Shown here piece after piece: positions 14,101 through 27,169 of a stretch of 64,000 nucleotides of DNA. A model generated the notes under the pieces. That model was given only the letters and a program-made list of their open reading frames with translations, was not told the origin of the DNA and made no database searches. The stretch spans positions 33,874,914 to 33,938,913 of the forward strand of contig JARCOQ010000009.1 in the NCBI GenBank assembly GCA_029207755.1, in the 5' to 3' direction. This stretch comes from Chamaea fasciata. Its lineage: Eukaryota > Chordata > Aves > Passeriformes > Sylviidae. A program made the translations under genes and the position numbers. How positions within the stretch are numbered: the stretch's first letter is position 1; every line of letters starts with the position of its first letter.

Positions 14101-15946
14101 AATTGTACTATCTAATTTATTCCTGTAACATCAATATCCTGATTAAAATGTTATCCAGATTATATACAAATGCTCCTATGCAAGATCAAGCCCGCAAAAT
14201 CTCCAAAACAAAAAATGGAATGCAAAGTCAAAAAATGATTGAGAAATGTGAATCAACTATCTAGTTATTTCAAATTGACAACTACCATTACATTAAGCAG
14301 TCCTTGCAAGTGAACAATGAAAAGCATCTTATGGGGAGCAGCATTCTGATGCTCCAGAGGCATTTCTGTTACACCTCAGCAGTACAACACATCTGCCACT
14401 ATATAGCTGCTCTCAAGTACAGTATTTTAGTGTTTAATAATCATCCAACTTCCTTGCAGGACTACAAGGAATGTTTTATTTGTCTTTGGTTAAGCTTGGA
14501 CATTGAAATGCATAGATGATAATTTGCATTAACGATAGTATTGGGCAACATTTTACAGTTAGGAACTCTATTTTTAAAAGTATTCTCTTCGTGTAATTAC
14601 ATGTTTGAAACGCTTTCTGAAAAACTGATCGGGATTATTTCTGCTTTTACTGCCATGCTGAAAAATTGCCCAGGTGAATGAGTGGCGCTGCTCATTTACA
14701 CTTCTCAATTATTTTTTGATCGAGTTCTTACCCTGATTAAGCTTTGCAATCAATCCCCTGCAATCAGTGAGGCACTGTTCTCTGGCACTATCAGCACGTT
14801 GGCCACGGAACATTTCATTTCCTCACCCTGGCTGCTACGCTAACACTGTATGTCTGAGTAACCACCAGATTTACTAAAGCTTCTTCCAGGAAACTGCCAT
14901 TGCCTGCAATGTATCTACCTAGGGATGCAAATACTGACTCAGAAAATGAATGCCAGGCTTCTTTCCTCAGCACTCTCTGTGCTGGCAATCACTGCCTCTA
15001 AGAGATGCTGGAGTAGCTGACTAACATTTCACCAAAGCTCAAAAAGACCTTCCCAGGGCTGTGGCTGAACAACGGTAATTCATTAAGTAGAAAGCTCACA
15101 TCCTTTCTAACGAGTTTGAGATCTCCTGAGCTCTCCTCAGGACTTGCAAAGCAGCAGTGAGGATGGCCCTGACTGCAGCCATTCTATTACTGCTGTCTGC
15201 TCCGTGGCGTGCAGTGAGTCAGGGTTTGATGGGTGCACAGCACATGTGCTGCACACCGGGCACTTCCTGGGCCTTGCACCTATTACAGTCTCCTCACATC
15301 TGAGCATTTTCCACTCAGAATGTCTTTCTGAGTCACTGTCCACCTGCACACACCCACCACAGAGGACTCTAAGAAAACACACTTTCCTGCAGAGCTGGCT
15401 CTGCCTTGTCACAGAAACTGACTGCAGCCGTGTTACACTCCTCAGTGCATTTCCCAATTCCCCAACAACGCAACACTCCAGAAAGAAATGCTCAGTCACG
15501 ATCATGGAATTCAAGCCTAAGAGCACTGGACATACAGAAGACTCGGATCTCACTGAGAAACAGAAGCAACTTTGTAATCTTGAAAGACCCAAGAGCCCCT
15601 GAGTCACTAAGGGCAGGGAGGGATGAGCAACACAGGCGTTAAATGAAGCTAATCTAGAAAAAAATGGGATGTCCTAATGAAAACTTCTTCGCCTGCATTC
15701 ACTGACACAGGAACTGATCCAAGACCTACCAGAGCATTACCCACAATCTGGTTTGTTCGATTTGGACCTACATCCAGCTCACAAACTCTTACTACTATGG
15801 GATACATGTTGGATGTTTCAGGGTCTCCCGTCAGTACACAAACAGCTTCCTAACTGACAATAAGGATGAGACATTTTAAACATTTTCCACATTTGAATTT
15901 CTACTTTAGCTTACACACTACAGTATGTTAAGATTAGTATTTTTCA

Positions 15947-16486
15947 CATTAGAATGGTTTTGGTTGGAAGGGACCTTTAAAGGCCACCTAGTCCAACCCC
16001 CCTGCCATGAGCAGATCAGTTTGCTCAGAGCCCCCTGCAGCCTGCCCTTGAATGCTTCCAGGGATGGGGCCTCCAACACCTCTCTGGGCAACCTGTGCCA
16101 GAGTTTCACCACTCACATTGTAATAAATTTCTTCCTTTTATCGAGCTAAATCTCTCCTCTTTCAGTTTAAAACCATTACCCCTTGCCCTATCACAACAGG
16201 ACTACTGCAAAGTCTGTTCTTATCTTATTTATCAGCCCTCTGTGAGTACCAAGGGCTGCAGTACGGCCTCCACAGAGACTTCTCCAGCCTGAACAGCCCC
16301 AGCTGGCTCAGCTGACCCTCGTGGGAGAGGTGGTCCATCCCTCTGAGCATTTCTGTGCCTCCTGTGCACCCACCCCAACAGCTCCGTGTCCCTCCTGTGC
16401 TGGCAGCAGCTCCGCAGGTGGGGTCTCACCGAAATGGAGCAGAGGGGCAGACCCACCTCCCATGACCTGTTCTTGGGCTGGGCTGC
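15947..16486 (-). mobile_element. CR1 LINE 3' fragment (antisense, about 540 bp)
   Basis: Chicken-repeat-1 is the dominant non-LTR retrotransposon of birds. Read on the plus strand this is the antisense of a CR1 3' end: it opens with ggttttggttggaaggga, continues through the block around gtccaacccccctgccatg and the cctctctgggcaacctgt box (16080-16097), then the usual segments corresponding to ccagcctgaacagccccag and caggtggggtctcacc. The minus-strand translation includes LWHRLPREVLEAPSLEAF, the familiar CR1 C-terminal ORF remnant. The low-coordinate end is the CR1 3' end; the 5' part is missing, as is normal. Exact ends are judged by eye. Confidence 0.93.
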
Positions 16487-17186
16487 AACGGATTTGTATT
16501 CACAAGAAAAGGAATCTGCTTCTTTCCATGGTCTCAACTGGAAAGTCAATGCAGAAGACAAACTTCCTTTGAAACAACTATATTGTTATTAATGTTTAAT
16601 CTTATTTTAAAACAAAACTGCTGAACATACAGACATTGCAGCTCAGTTGTTTACCATTTTTTATGAAGATATGTGGGGGAAATTCTGCATCTAACAAAAT
16701 TCTGGTTTGAATTTTAAAAAGAAGCTGTTCTGATTCAGTTTCTGAACTTCAGGAAAAACACAAGGATAAGCACAGTGATCATAATTGCTTAAGACGGAAA
16801 GAAATTAGGTTAAATGTTCTGGTGTAAGGTTGAAATGAGCTGATACAGAATTATCAGGATCACCTGGAAATCATCTCTCTCCTACATGCCAGAGGTTAAA
16901 GCTGAAGAACTGTAAGAAGATTTGGGTTTGTAGCTGCAAGTTAGTACTTAACCAAGTAAACGAAGATCTTTACCGAGCAAACATAACTACACATTTTTAA
17001 GGAAGACATTTCTATGCAACATTCTGATGTGGTACTCAATGCAATTCTGGTCTTCAGGAGTTACAAGCCCAAATCTCCCAGGTCAGTTCAACCTGGATAT
17101 GAGCTTGGGGGCATTTACCACACAGACGGTTCTGAATGCTGACCCATTACAGACATGAGTATGAAAAGAAGGAATTACAAACTTAC

Positions 17187-17338
17187 CCGAATCATCATGA
17201 CTGAGCACCTGATGTCATGAATCGTATCGTACACCTTCTTGGAAATGTCCACAAACTGGTTGTCATCAAACAGATGCACTGTGCTCTTGCTTAAGCTCTC
17301 CAATGCAATATTTACTTGACTAATAAACTCTGGAATCA
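17187..17338 (-). CDS. CTNNA3: CTNNA3 (alpha-T-catenin) internal exon, end of M domain
   Basis: This 152-bp exon completes a split Val codon (G from the previous exon plus TG) and then gives 50 codons. It begins IPEFISQVNIALESLSK and ends YDTIHDIRCSVMMIR. The last string is diagnostic: the alpha-E and alpha-N paralogues have YDGIRDIRKAVLMIR or a near variant, while IHDIRCSVMMIR is the alpha-T form. It encodes the end of M-III and the linker towards the C-terminal actin-binding domain. The donor is strong (CGG/GTAAGT) and leaves phase 0. The acceptor taatAG/TGATTCC is preceded by a run of 12 T on the minus strand (A at 17344-17355). The next exon, expected to begin TPEEL, was not found below 17187. 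Confidence 0.95.
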
Positions 17339-20300
17339 CTATTAAAAAAAAAAAATACAGTGAGCATAAAAAGGACAGAACATGTAATATTTTTTCTTTT
17401 TGGCAAAACACTGAGATTAATAAAAATCCTAATTTTCTAAAAAGTACTACAGTAATAGTGCAATTACTTTTAAGTGAGAATACATTTGTAGTTTCTATCA
17501 GTTATAAAAATGCCCATGGTGAGCACATAAGCTGTGGGTGGTTGTACAGTACTACAAAGAAGAAAGAAGTTTTAAAAGGGGAGCTGGGGAAGCAATTGCA
17601 AAAATTTACTTGTTATTTCAATAGCAATTTTACTGAAAGAATCAGGATGAATAACCTGGCTCTAAGTTGGAATCACGGCTGAACAGACTGCCACTATTTC
17701 AGAATCTGCTTCCAGTCTGAATGGAGATGAAACTAGCAGAAGATCGATGCTTATTCTTCAGGTGAGGAAGTCCCACAACTGTAACCTGAATTTACCAGGG
17801 CAATTTATCTTGTTTGATTGAATCAAACAAACTGTGCATTTTGAGTCAGTTTGATATTAACCTATGCTTTACCCAGAACAGCCTGGGCATTTTCTTCTGA
17901 TGCTCCAGGGCCGCCTTCTGCACGGTGACCTGGTAGCACTGGACGTCCCTTCACATCAATCTGAAGCAAAGGAAACCTCGGACAGAATAGGGAGGGAATG
18001 CAGATGGAAAATCCATCACACACAGAAAGACCTCAAACAAGCCCAGGCCAAACTCATTTCCTGCCACGTGGAGTCCAAGGACATAGAAGAAACAAACACA
18101 AGAAAAGATAAACCTCAACTCGTGTAATATCCAACATGAATAACAAACCTCGTGTACTGAAGCTCTCTCTCCGGCAATGTGTTGGTTTCAAATGCTAATA
18201 TTGTTTGTGTTCCACCCTTCACTCCAATTCCAACTGTGCAGTTCACAAATCCTTAACACATGAAAGCAGTACTACTAATAAGATAAATCTGGAACGTTCC
18301 AGGCAAATTTTGAAGCATATAATAAATTTGTAGGCAAACAAAGCTTCAGCTGAAGACAACTGGATTTCTGAATTAGAAAACCTGGCAACTTAATACTTTA
18401 GGTAGTAGGAAAGGTGCCCCAGTAATGCTTTCCCCCTTGCTTTAATGAGGAGACCCACATAACCCTTGGAGACCTTAAATTCATCCTCAAACTACAGTAA
18501 TTTCACAGTCTGTGAGCCAAAAAGCAGTTGCCACTTGATTTGAAAAACAGAGTATTTAAAATCAGCGCTACCCTCTTCAGATTATCACTGGAATTGTCTC
18601 ACCTTCAAAAAGGGCAGTGGAAAGATTTCTAACAGTACAGAAAAAAGATGAGGCACGTTTTTCATTTGCAATCAAATAAAATAATAAAGGAGAACAAGTG
18701 CCTATTTATTGTTTAAAAAAAAAATTCAAAGAGCCACCACTGAGTGAGAAATTTTCATCATTTCCTAACATTTTTTTTTTCCAGTTAAACAAAAATTTTG
18801 GCCCCTAGACTATAAAAATAATTCCAAGTGGAGCAACCCAGGCTGCACTTGGGTACAAACCAGCACCACAGGGCCTTCCTCTGGCAGCATTTCAGATGGG
18901 GCTTTGCAGCCAGAGCACTTCTACACAGACAATTAAAAACACGAGACTATATTGTCGTTCTAAAATACGTACACACCAATCTGCTAAGGAAGTGTGAAAA
19001 CACACTTGGGCTATCAAACAGGCCTCCTATCCTGGTCATTTCCCTGAAAGTGATAGGATAACTCCCTCAAATTCAAGACTACTGGTATTCATTTCAGTTT
19101 TGAGCTCCCAACCCATGACTGAAAAAAAAGAAGAGGAACATTTTCGTGCATATAGGAGCTCTTACCCATGGATAACTGACATCCAAAATACTTCACAGAC
19201 CTCGAATGGTCAGGCAACCCTCTGAAACACTGCATTAAGTGGACTCAAATTACACCAATAACGGGCATCTTTGCTGTACTAGGCTTAATTTCTCTAGGCA
19301 GCCTATGTATAGTGGAGAAGTGAATGCAACTCAAAACAGGTGGAAATGATTCATTTTTTCAGTCTTTCAAAAGCAAAATTAAACAAGCAAAATTAAAAAT
19401 ATCAAGTGTTAGGCAACTGAGAAGCACTAAATTTTTCTGGGGATTTGTTTTATTTGTAGATTTTATTTCTGTTCTCTTTATGTTCTGTTTCTCCTGCAAC
19501 AAAAATTAAAAGCAAATTTCAATATGAGCATCTGTAATTCTGCTTTCCCTGAGGGGGAAGGTACAGAAAGGAGGATGCTTGGAAAATAGCAATATGTTCA
19601 TAAGCATAATGTTAGAAGTCCCTGAAGTAATTAAAGACTTCACACTATCAAAAATGCATTCTTGAAATTAACCTAATTTGTTTTAAAATTCATCAAGTGT
19701 TCCCTAATTCCTCTGGTTTTTTATATAACACTATTCATATTTCCTTGTAGGCATGTCTTCTTAGTCCTCTAATATTTTAGCTTGATTTTGTCATCTTCAA
19801 TCAAAACCAACTAATGAACCCCATCTGTAGCTTAATAGCTGTCAGGGCCCAGCTCTTCATACAGAAAACTAAACTTCACTAACCCCTTTATTCCAATTAG
19901 CAACCCTGTGCCTGTTATTTTTAACGATAAAATGATCAGGAAAACAGATTCTTAGCTTTGCACAAGGCCACTGACAATGGGTGAGAGCACGAGCCCCTGT
20001 GCTTGAACCTCTAAATTCAGCTGTGTTAAGTGATTAACAACACTTCAGCCACCAGCAAGGCAGCTTGAGAGTGAAAAAGCAACATTCTCAAAGCTGAACT
20101 GTCCACACGTGCCCAACACTCATCTGAAGAGTGTCTTAACGAAACAAACACACCTGACCAGACATGAACAGTCACCAGCTCTTAGAACTGACCAGAAAAA
20201 AAATTATTTGCAGAACTATTAATTTTTTTAAAAATTCAAAATGTCTATGGTATTTCACTCAGGGAAAAAAAAAAAAAAAGGAAAGAAACTAGCAAACCAA

Positions 20301-20383
20301 CAATTTATCCCAAGAAAAAGAATTTGTGGTAAATAACCAAAGTTTCCCTTCAGTGCTTATCCACATCTACAAAGACTGTGAAC

Positions 20384-21019
20384 TGTCCTAGGGTGACTTT
20401 ATGATGTTTGTATCCCCAGTTGTCTGTTCTGTTTATGCTGGATATTGAGTTTTGCACCTTTCAGACTGGTTCTGAGAGCGAAGGGGCGAAAGAAGCAGCG
20501 GGGTTTGTTTGCAGGAGCTGCCCTCACTGCCCCACATTCTGCTCCCGGGCTGTGCTGTCTGCAGCACGGACAGACAGCGGGACAGACACCTCCTGTGCTT
20601 TCAGTTAGTTCTTCCCTAGCTGAGGCAGAGAATTGCCCTGGACCGTGTTTTTCTTTTTCTTGCAACTGTTTACACCTGTTGTGGACTGAAAACCCAGAGA
20701 ACACCCGGAGCTCAGGCACGCAGCCCGTCGGGGCCCAGGACGGCATTTCCAGCACGGCAGGGACTGATCAGAGACTGGGAGAGCTCAGCTACACACACAG
20801 CAAGGCCTTTCTCAATTTGCCATCTCTCTTCAGAACGGTGAGAGGTTTAATTGTTTCGTATTACTCAATTTTTATGCTTGTGAACACTTCACTTGTCGAA
20901 TAAACAGGTTTTTTCCACTTCTCTCTAAATAAATCTTTCCTCGAACCAGCTGAGGGAGGGGTCACTTGAATGGACTTTCTAGAGGGACCCCATTGGAAGC
21001 TTCTTCCCAAAAATACCCA
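20384..21019 (+). mobile_element. ERV LTR, probably ERVL-type of songbirds
   Basis: A 636-bp block begins TGTCCTAGGGTGACTTTATG and can be read to end ...TACCCA, giving TG...CA borders. It is GC-richer than its surroundings and has the features of a plus-sense LTR: poly-A signals AATAAA at 20899-20904 and again near 20929, followed by a pyrimidine-rich stretch and a tcctcgaaccagctg segment, then ctagagggaccccattggaa. The overall wording matches a long-terminal-repeat family I recall from passerine genomes, but I cannot run a library search. No flanking target duplication was found at these borders. The 152-codon open frame inside it (20445-20903) is not a known protein. Confidence 0.72.
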
Positions 21020-21020
21020 G

Positions 21021-21040
21021 TGGTGCCAGCAGACTGGGAA
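21021..21040 (+). other. Possible ERV primer-binding site
   Basis: One base after the LTR's presumed CA end the sequence reads TGGTGCCAGCAGACTGGGAA. Primer-binding sites start with TGG, complementary to the tRNA CCA end, and those of ERVL elements resemble TGGTACCAGAAGTGGG from leucine tRNA. The match is imperfect. If real, this copy keeps some internal leader rather than being a solo LTR. Confidence 0.35.
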
Positions 21041-24000
21041 AAGGCTGGAGAGCTCCCACTAGAACAAAGACAGAAGAACTACTCCTTCAAAGGCAGCTTT
21101 GAAATGGAAGTGAGAGCACAGGCAGTGACTGAAGCTCTCTGTGGCACAGCTTCAGAGCCCAGCTACACAGACTGAAACCATGCCACAGCTCTGGCTTAAC
21201 TCAGCTCCACTGGCCTTTCAACACAAGAGATGACTCCCTTGGGCATTCAGCCACCTGCAGACATCTTCTGAGCCCCCCCAAAAAATGTCATTAAAAATAA
21301 GCAGTTAAAAAATAAATTAGGGCAAGTTGGAGTGAAAAAAAATGTTTTTCTTTCTGAAGAAAAGAACATCAGGGTAAGTTACTAGTCATGAATTAAGACA
21401 CCAAGAGGAGGAAGACTTCCAAAACCCACCTGAAGACAAAAATATGGTCAAGTAAGGCCTAAAAAGATGCTAGATGAGTTTCATATGATAGCAGAGCACT
21501 GAAATAAAGCAGATGTGCAGGCAGGCAAGTTAAAAGGGGTGTGTACAACCCAGACCTACAGCAAGGCACAGCTGGTGGCAGCATGAGAAGTGACTTGACA
21601 TTAAAGGTGTGTACCTCAAGTATTTTATTATTCCACCATAACCTGATCCCCTAGCATGAAAGTCAGTGTGATAGGTGTATATACAGGTAGCTTCCAGGGG
21701 ATTTAAGCGGTTTTCCAGTAGCAATAATTCAGTGGAAGCAAAGAAAAGTACGGTTGTAAAAATTAAAAAACACAGCCATCCCTTAAATGCAAGGTAATAC
21801 TAGAAAAAGTAAGAAATACAGTAAATAGCCACACAGCCTTTACTCAGCATTTCTTTATTTAATTACTCTTTGACGTCAAATAACAGCTTGCACTTCCTGT
21901 GATTAAAACATAAGCATTTGTAAATTTCTTCTGGAAAGTTATCTAAGAATTTCAGATGGTAAGAACATTGCCTATTCCAGTAAGCCAATTTCACTGCTAA
22001 GTATTTTGTCTACTCTTAGTGTCACTTCAATCCAGAATGGTACACAAAGAATTAAAAAATAAAACCCATCTAAGCTGAGGCAACTGTGTTGGCTAAGGGA
22101 AGCCATGTGAAACACAACGGATCTGCTGGCAGCAGCCTGAGTCACAGCACCCAACATGCCATTCAGAATGGAACAGACTGTTTCAGTGACTGATGGAGAA
22201 TGCTTCATTAGAAGCGCTCCAAAATACATTGAAATAATAACAGAATTACTGCAAAAGGGAGTACTGTGCACTCACTGCAAAAGGCTGAGCTGAACACCGC
22301 AAACAAGTTTTAAAACTCCAACTTGTGACTCTTACAAATCCACATAATGCAATCCTGATATGAAGATGGGGCTGCGCCTGAAGCTGATTGCACTATGGTA
22401 CAGGCCCTTAATTCAAGCCTCTATTTCTGTGATACAGTGTTAAATTGGTGACTTTTTATTATGGGACTGCATCCAAGGGCTTTCCAAGAGATACATTTAC
22501 ATATATATACACGTATATGTGAGAGAAGCAGAAGAGCTTTATGACTAGATGCATTTGATATACCCCTTATACTACCATTCATATTCAATCACTTTATTTG
22601 GTAACAACCTTATAGGTTTCACGCAGGAAAAGGGATTAACTATTTGTGGAACTTACCACAAGTTGAGCTGAAGCAGCTCATATTCCTCTGGCAGTCTCAG
22701 TCCTAGGCCAGTGTGTGAGAGGCATGATCTCAGAATCCCCACTGTGTCCACTCCCCCCCTTGACTATTTAGAGCATAAAGAGCTGTAAGTTACCCTAATG
22801 GAATTTAGTATTTCATGCTAAATTTTCTGCATAATGACAGTGTGATACAAAATGAAGCAGCCCAGGCAGAGGCCTGATGCATGTAAGAAGTCTCTTAATG
22901 AAAGCAAGCTGCAACCAGTATCTGCCTCTCTAACCTGTGCCAACTGCAGCTGTGCAGAGGCATTTTGCAGCTTGCAAAGCTGGCAGACTGCTGGCAGACC
23001 CACAAGCACACAGCTGAGCATGCATATACATATATACGAGTGTGCAGAGAATTACCTAGCTGCATGCAAATGCACATCATGAATATTTTTGTATGCGTGT
23101 GTTTACAGACATATTTATAGATAAATTACACTGAACACGACAGTTTTGTAGTACTAGATCTTTACAGCTAACAAGGGTAAGATTTTTAGGAGTTAACTGT
23201 CCTGAATATGAGAAAATATTGATAGCGAGTGAGACCTAATTATTGGCAGTGTGTGCAATTAATGAGTGACAATCCAGTAAATTGCTGCTTTTAATTTTGA
23301 AGCAGCCCTAATTTATTCCTCCCCTAAACACACCCATGACAGCGATTCAGCTTCCTACCTGGAACACAGAGTTATTTCGCTTTGCACCAGCACAGTTTAG
23401 GTGTACACACCAGCCCCTGCTCTCCAAAGTGTACGGGCACAGGGGATTGATTGCTTGGGCTTTTGGAATTCCTGGACTTTGCCCCACACAGGCACCCTCT
23501 CCGCAGTCTGACAAACACATGGAAGGAACACTGCACCTGGGAATTAAAGCAGTGCCTTGCATCTGAACATCACAGTCCAAGGCTTCAGTTGAACCCCTCA
23601 GAGGGATCTTCAAAGGGGTTCTTTGTGGGCATGGTTTTGAGGGAGCAGATGAGTTTCCCCTGTGTAAGGAACTCATTAGAGACAGGTCACAGCATCCAAA
23701 AGAGCAGAAAGATAATTTAAGTAATTTACATAATACTCCTTTTTTTGAAGCCCTCTACCTAATACATTTTGCTGCCATGCTCAAGGACAGAATGACCATG
23801 AGATCCCAGAGGAGAATGACATTTCCCCCCCAGGACAGACGAGAGGAATTTCAGAATTAATTTCTCATTCCTTAGCAGACAGTGTGGACCATGTGGGCCT
23901 GTCTTGTCTCATCAGTCCCATGCTACAGCAGGGCATCCATGAGCTGTGGATTCAGACCACAGCCCAGAACGTGCCCTTCCTTCCTTTAAGTGAGGTCCCT

Positions 24001-26422
24001 GGGTTTCATTTAGAGGCATCTGCACTACATGGAATGGCACACAGACACACAGAAGCCAAGACTAGTAAATACCCAAAGTCTACCTGTAAAAACCCCCAAA
24101 CACAGCCAAAGCTCAGGAAGCAAGAGCAAGGAGACAATTAACAAATCAGGGAATTTCTACAGGCTGCTGACCAAATACTCCTAATTTGGGATTTCCCAGC
24201 TGGATTGAGCAGGACACAGAAAATGCCATAAAAAGGAAATTAAGAGGAAGCAGAGGTCCTGGAGGAGTGACTTCATTCTAGATAAGAGATAGACTACCCA
24301 AACAGAAAGCAGAGCTTTTGAGTAATTTAAGTGGGAAAGAAAAGTCCTGAGAGCTTAATAAAAATAAAACTACAAGCATCCCAAACCCCTCTCTGTGAAC
24401 CTTTCTTGGCTGCATTGTAGAAGCACCGTGCAATAAACCACCTAAGCTAGAGAATGGTGTTAACTCACAAAAACCTTACAGTCACCCTGCGAGGGAGAAA
24501 GGTGGGAAGAAACAAGTGAGCACAGCAATTCCCAACACACAAACTTGTTTACTGTCCCCAGCCAGTCCTTCAGTGAGGGGACACAGCAGTGGTGCTGAAC
24601 TTGTGAGCGATTGGGACTGGCTGCTCTTTGTTTACTACAGTAACTTTATTTCAGGAGACACCAGCGTCATTTCAGAACATGTAACTGAGCCATATTTTCC
24701 CAAATATAACTATGCTGACAATGAATTGGTCTTCAAAACATTAACAGCAGACAACAATTCAAGCATTTCATTTTGAAATGCAGCCAGCTATTTTGGAAGA
24801 GTACTAGAAATATTGTCTTTTTAGAAATCTGGTTCCCAGTGGGTGTAGCATCAACCTCAAAAACCTTGAAGTAATTGAATTAGCCACAAAGAATAAAACT
24901 GCACAAGATTCCAAGCTTTTTTTTGGCCCAAAGACAAAAAAAATTTGCATATCCCACTGGGAAACATCAGAAAATTAATACAGCTTTTTAGGCAGAGTCA
25001 GATACCATGTTTTTAACATATGTTAGCAAACAAACATACAAGACAAAACGTCCATGGACAAAATGTATTTAGGAAGAGAGACACTACAGTTTAGTTCTAT
25101 GTCTACTGCAACAGTAACTTGGAATAACTGAAATAATTTAATCAAGAAGAATTATTTTTCATGGAAGACTGCTGACATTTAAAAAGTAAGCACAAGAAAA
25201 ATACAGCTTGGTAGCCAAAATCCTCAAATACTTAATTACAGTGAAATACCAATAAATGCTGTCAACTGCAGAAAAGATATTTTTTCTGAATGGTGCCAGA
25301 AAAACACCATCTCTAAATTTAATATTCAGAGCTAGCCTCAGAATGATTCAGAAAGCAGCGACTCGTGACAGACTAACTGTGTGTGTGCTTCCTGCCTCTG
25401 CTGCAGCCCCTCGGAGCAGTGGGATCACAAACACTGGCACGGTCAGAAGGAACGGGAGCCCAAGGGCTGCACGACAATCGCTGCAGTGGATTTGCAACTA
25501 GGTTCTAATTGCTGAAGCCCACCAGTAAAGCTTTCATTATTAGAACACACTATACTGAAATGGATTAAAATCAAGAGTGATAAAGGGATGCTGGTACATT
25601 CAATGAGCATGTTCAATTGTAGCATATCATCCAAAAGCAGTAAACGTGCTAGTTGCAGAAGATGAAACACCAGTGGGCAGCTTGCTTGTGGCCAGGGTGA
25701 CAAACACGAGTGTCTCTCTCCAAGGGCGCAAAGCAAGAACCTGAGGGGGCTGTTGGCACTTATGGCTGACCATAACTGCATCCTGCATCACACCTTCTGC
25801 CTACAAAAGAAACCTTCTCTTACCCAACTGCCTACCAATAACATGAAAAATCCCCACCAATAACAACAACAAAAAAGATTTAAATTATCTTTCTGCTCTT
25901 TTGGATGCTGTGACGTGTCTCTAATGAGTTCCTTATACAGGGAAACTTCTTCAGTTTTTACCCAAAGTCTCTCCATCAACTAGTGTTTAAATAAATTAGC
26001 AACATTTATGGCTATTAGCGCTAATGCTGCTGTTACCAGCAGGGAAAACTTCTTCAGCTGAAGAAAGTTCTGTACCAGAATGTAAAGGAACAGTTGGAGT
26101 ATCACTTGTAACAGGTACTGACTTCTCTGTGCAGACACTAAGGGAGAACTTCAACTGCAGTGGACTGCTGACAGACAAGAGAGGAACTGCCAATTACATT
26201 TCCTGCTACATCCAATTCTGTGGAGAGACTATGGAAAGGCTGAAAAGGTTCCCAAGAAGTTTTTGTTCTTTGCTTGGGGTTTAGAGCTTACAAAGGCTGA
26301 CTACCGGAAAGCTTCCTCCCAACCTGCAATGCAGACATAATGATTTTCCTCCCAAGATACAGAACAGCAGACTATTAAAGATTCAAGAAATTCAGTTATC
26401 AGCCCACAAACAATGGTTAGAA

Positions 26423-26481
26423 ACTGAATAAAACTAGCATTATTAGAAGCTGAGTAAAACTATACTGAATAAAACTAGCAT
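26423..26481 (+). repeat. Short dispersed duplication (18-bp core x2)
   Basis: The core actgaataaaactagcat is found at 26423-26440 and again at 26464-26481, with a diverged intermediate copy (gctgagtaaaactata) between them. It looks like a small decayed tandem repeat. Confidence 0.85.
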
Positions 26482-27169
26482 CGCTTCTAACACTATTAAG
26501 ATACAAACACTAAAGGTGTTTTTAGGAACAGGTTCTTACTCGTCTTACTTATCTCACAGAATAAAATAGAAGACAAGTGAACAAATTAAATAAACACTAG
26601 AGGACCATGTTCTTATTTGAAAGAAATCTAGAGCACTGCTGAAAAGTTTACTCTTAGTTCTCAGGAAAAGAAAGTAATTACCACGGTTTGAAAAGAGCAT
26701 GCCGAGGAGTAAACAAACACTTTGAAAAACAGAGCACCTACAGATTTTAAATGCTTCTTTGCCTATTTGGAAACGTATCAGACTAAACCACACAGATGGA
26801 TTGCACTCATCTGCAGTGTTTCTATGCTTGACCATCATTTAATACACAATACTTCATAGAAGAAGTCTCTATTAGCATTCTGGAGAAATCTGCAGATTTT
26901 GAATGAAGTATATGCAAACACTTTTACTCTCCAAGTCCTCAATAGTAACAGTACATATCTCTAATAACAAGCAAGTCACTAAGCAGAGAAAACTCTTCTC
27001 TAAGAATTTGAGATGACTACAACAGAGTATAAATGCACACGTTAAAACACTTAATTACCCAAAAAAGATGGTGAATGCAGCTGGTGTCTAACACAGGGGG
27101 GAAATCCTACATGCATCATTTTAAAAGGATTCTGCATATCCCCTCCTTAGACAAGACCAACACAACATC

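Larger units (their letters stand above)
1..17186 (-). other. CTNNA3: Partial CTNNA3 intron downstream of the 17187-17338 exon
   Basis: More than 17 kb of intron continues past the window edge. I searched it by eye for the next alpha-catenin exon (beginning TPEEL) and did not find it. It holds mostly AT-rich unique sequence, GC-richer patches near 2290-2780 and 7010-7620 without recognisable homology, a homopurine tract at 5682-5747, poly-T at 9299-9315, a short CR1 3' end near 10.2 kb, an (AAC)n/(ATA)n microsatellite at 11079-11107, and a long CR1 copy at 15947-16486. No RNA gene was seen. Short ORFs here have no domains. Confidence 0.85.

Noticed and set aside
15239..15252. 14-bp perfect palindrome CAGCACATGTGCTG
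   Set aside because: Palindromes of this length are expected by chance in 64 kb and nothing around it suggests a binding site or an origin.
15700..15851. Roughly 48-codon open stretch considered as an exon or pseudogene fragment
   Set aside because: The translation matches no family I know, and there are no convincing splice sites on either side.
15918..16112. Minus-strand open frame with LWHRLPREVLEAPSLEAF
   Set aside because: This is the C-terminal ORF remnant of the CR1 copy, not a host gene.
20445..20903. 152-codon plus-strand open frame
   Set aside because: It lies entirely inside the LTR and has no similarity to a retroviral or host protein.
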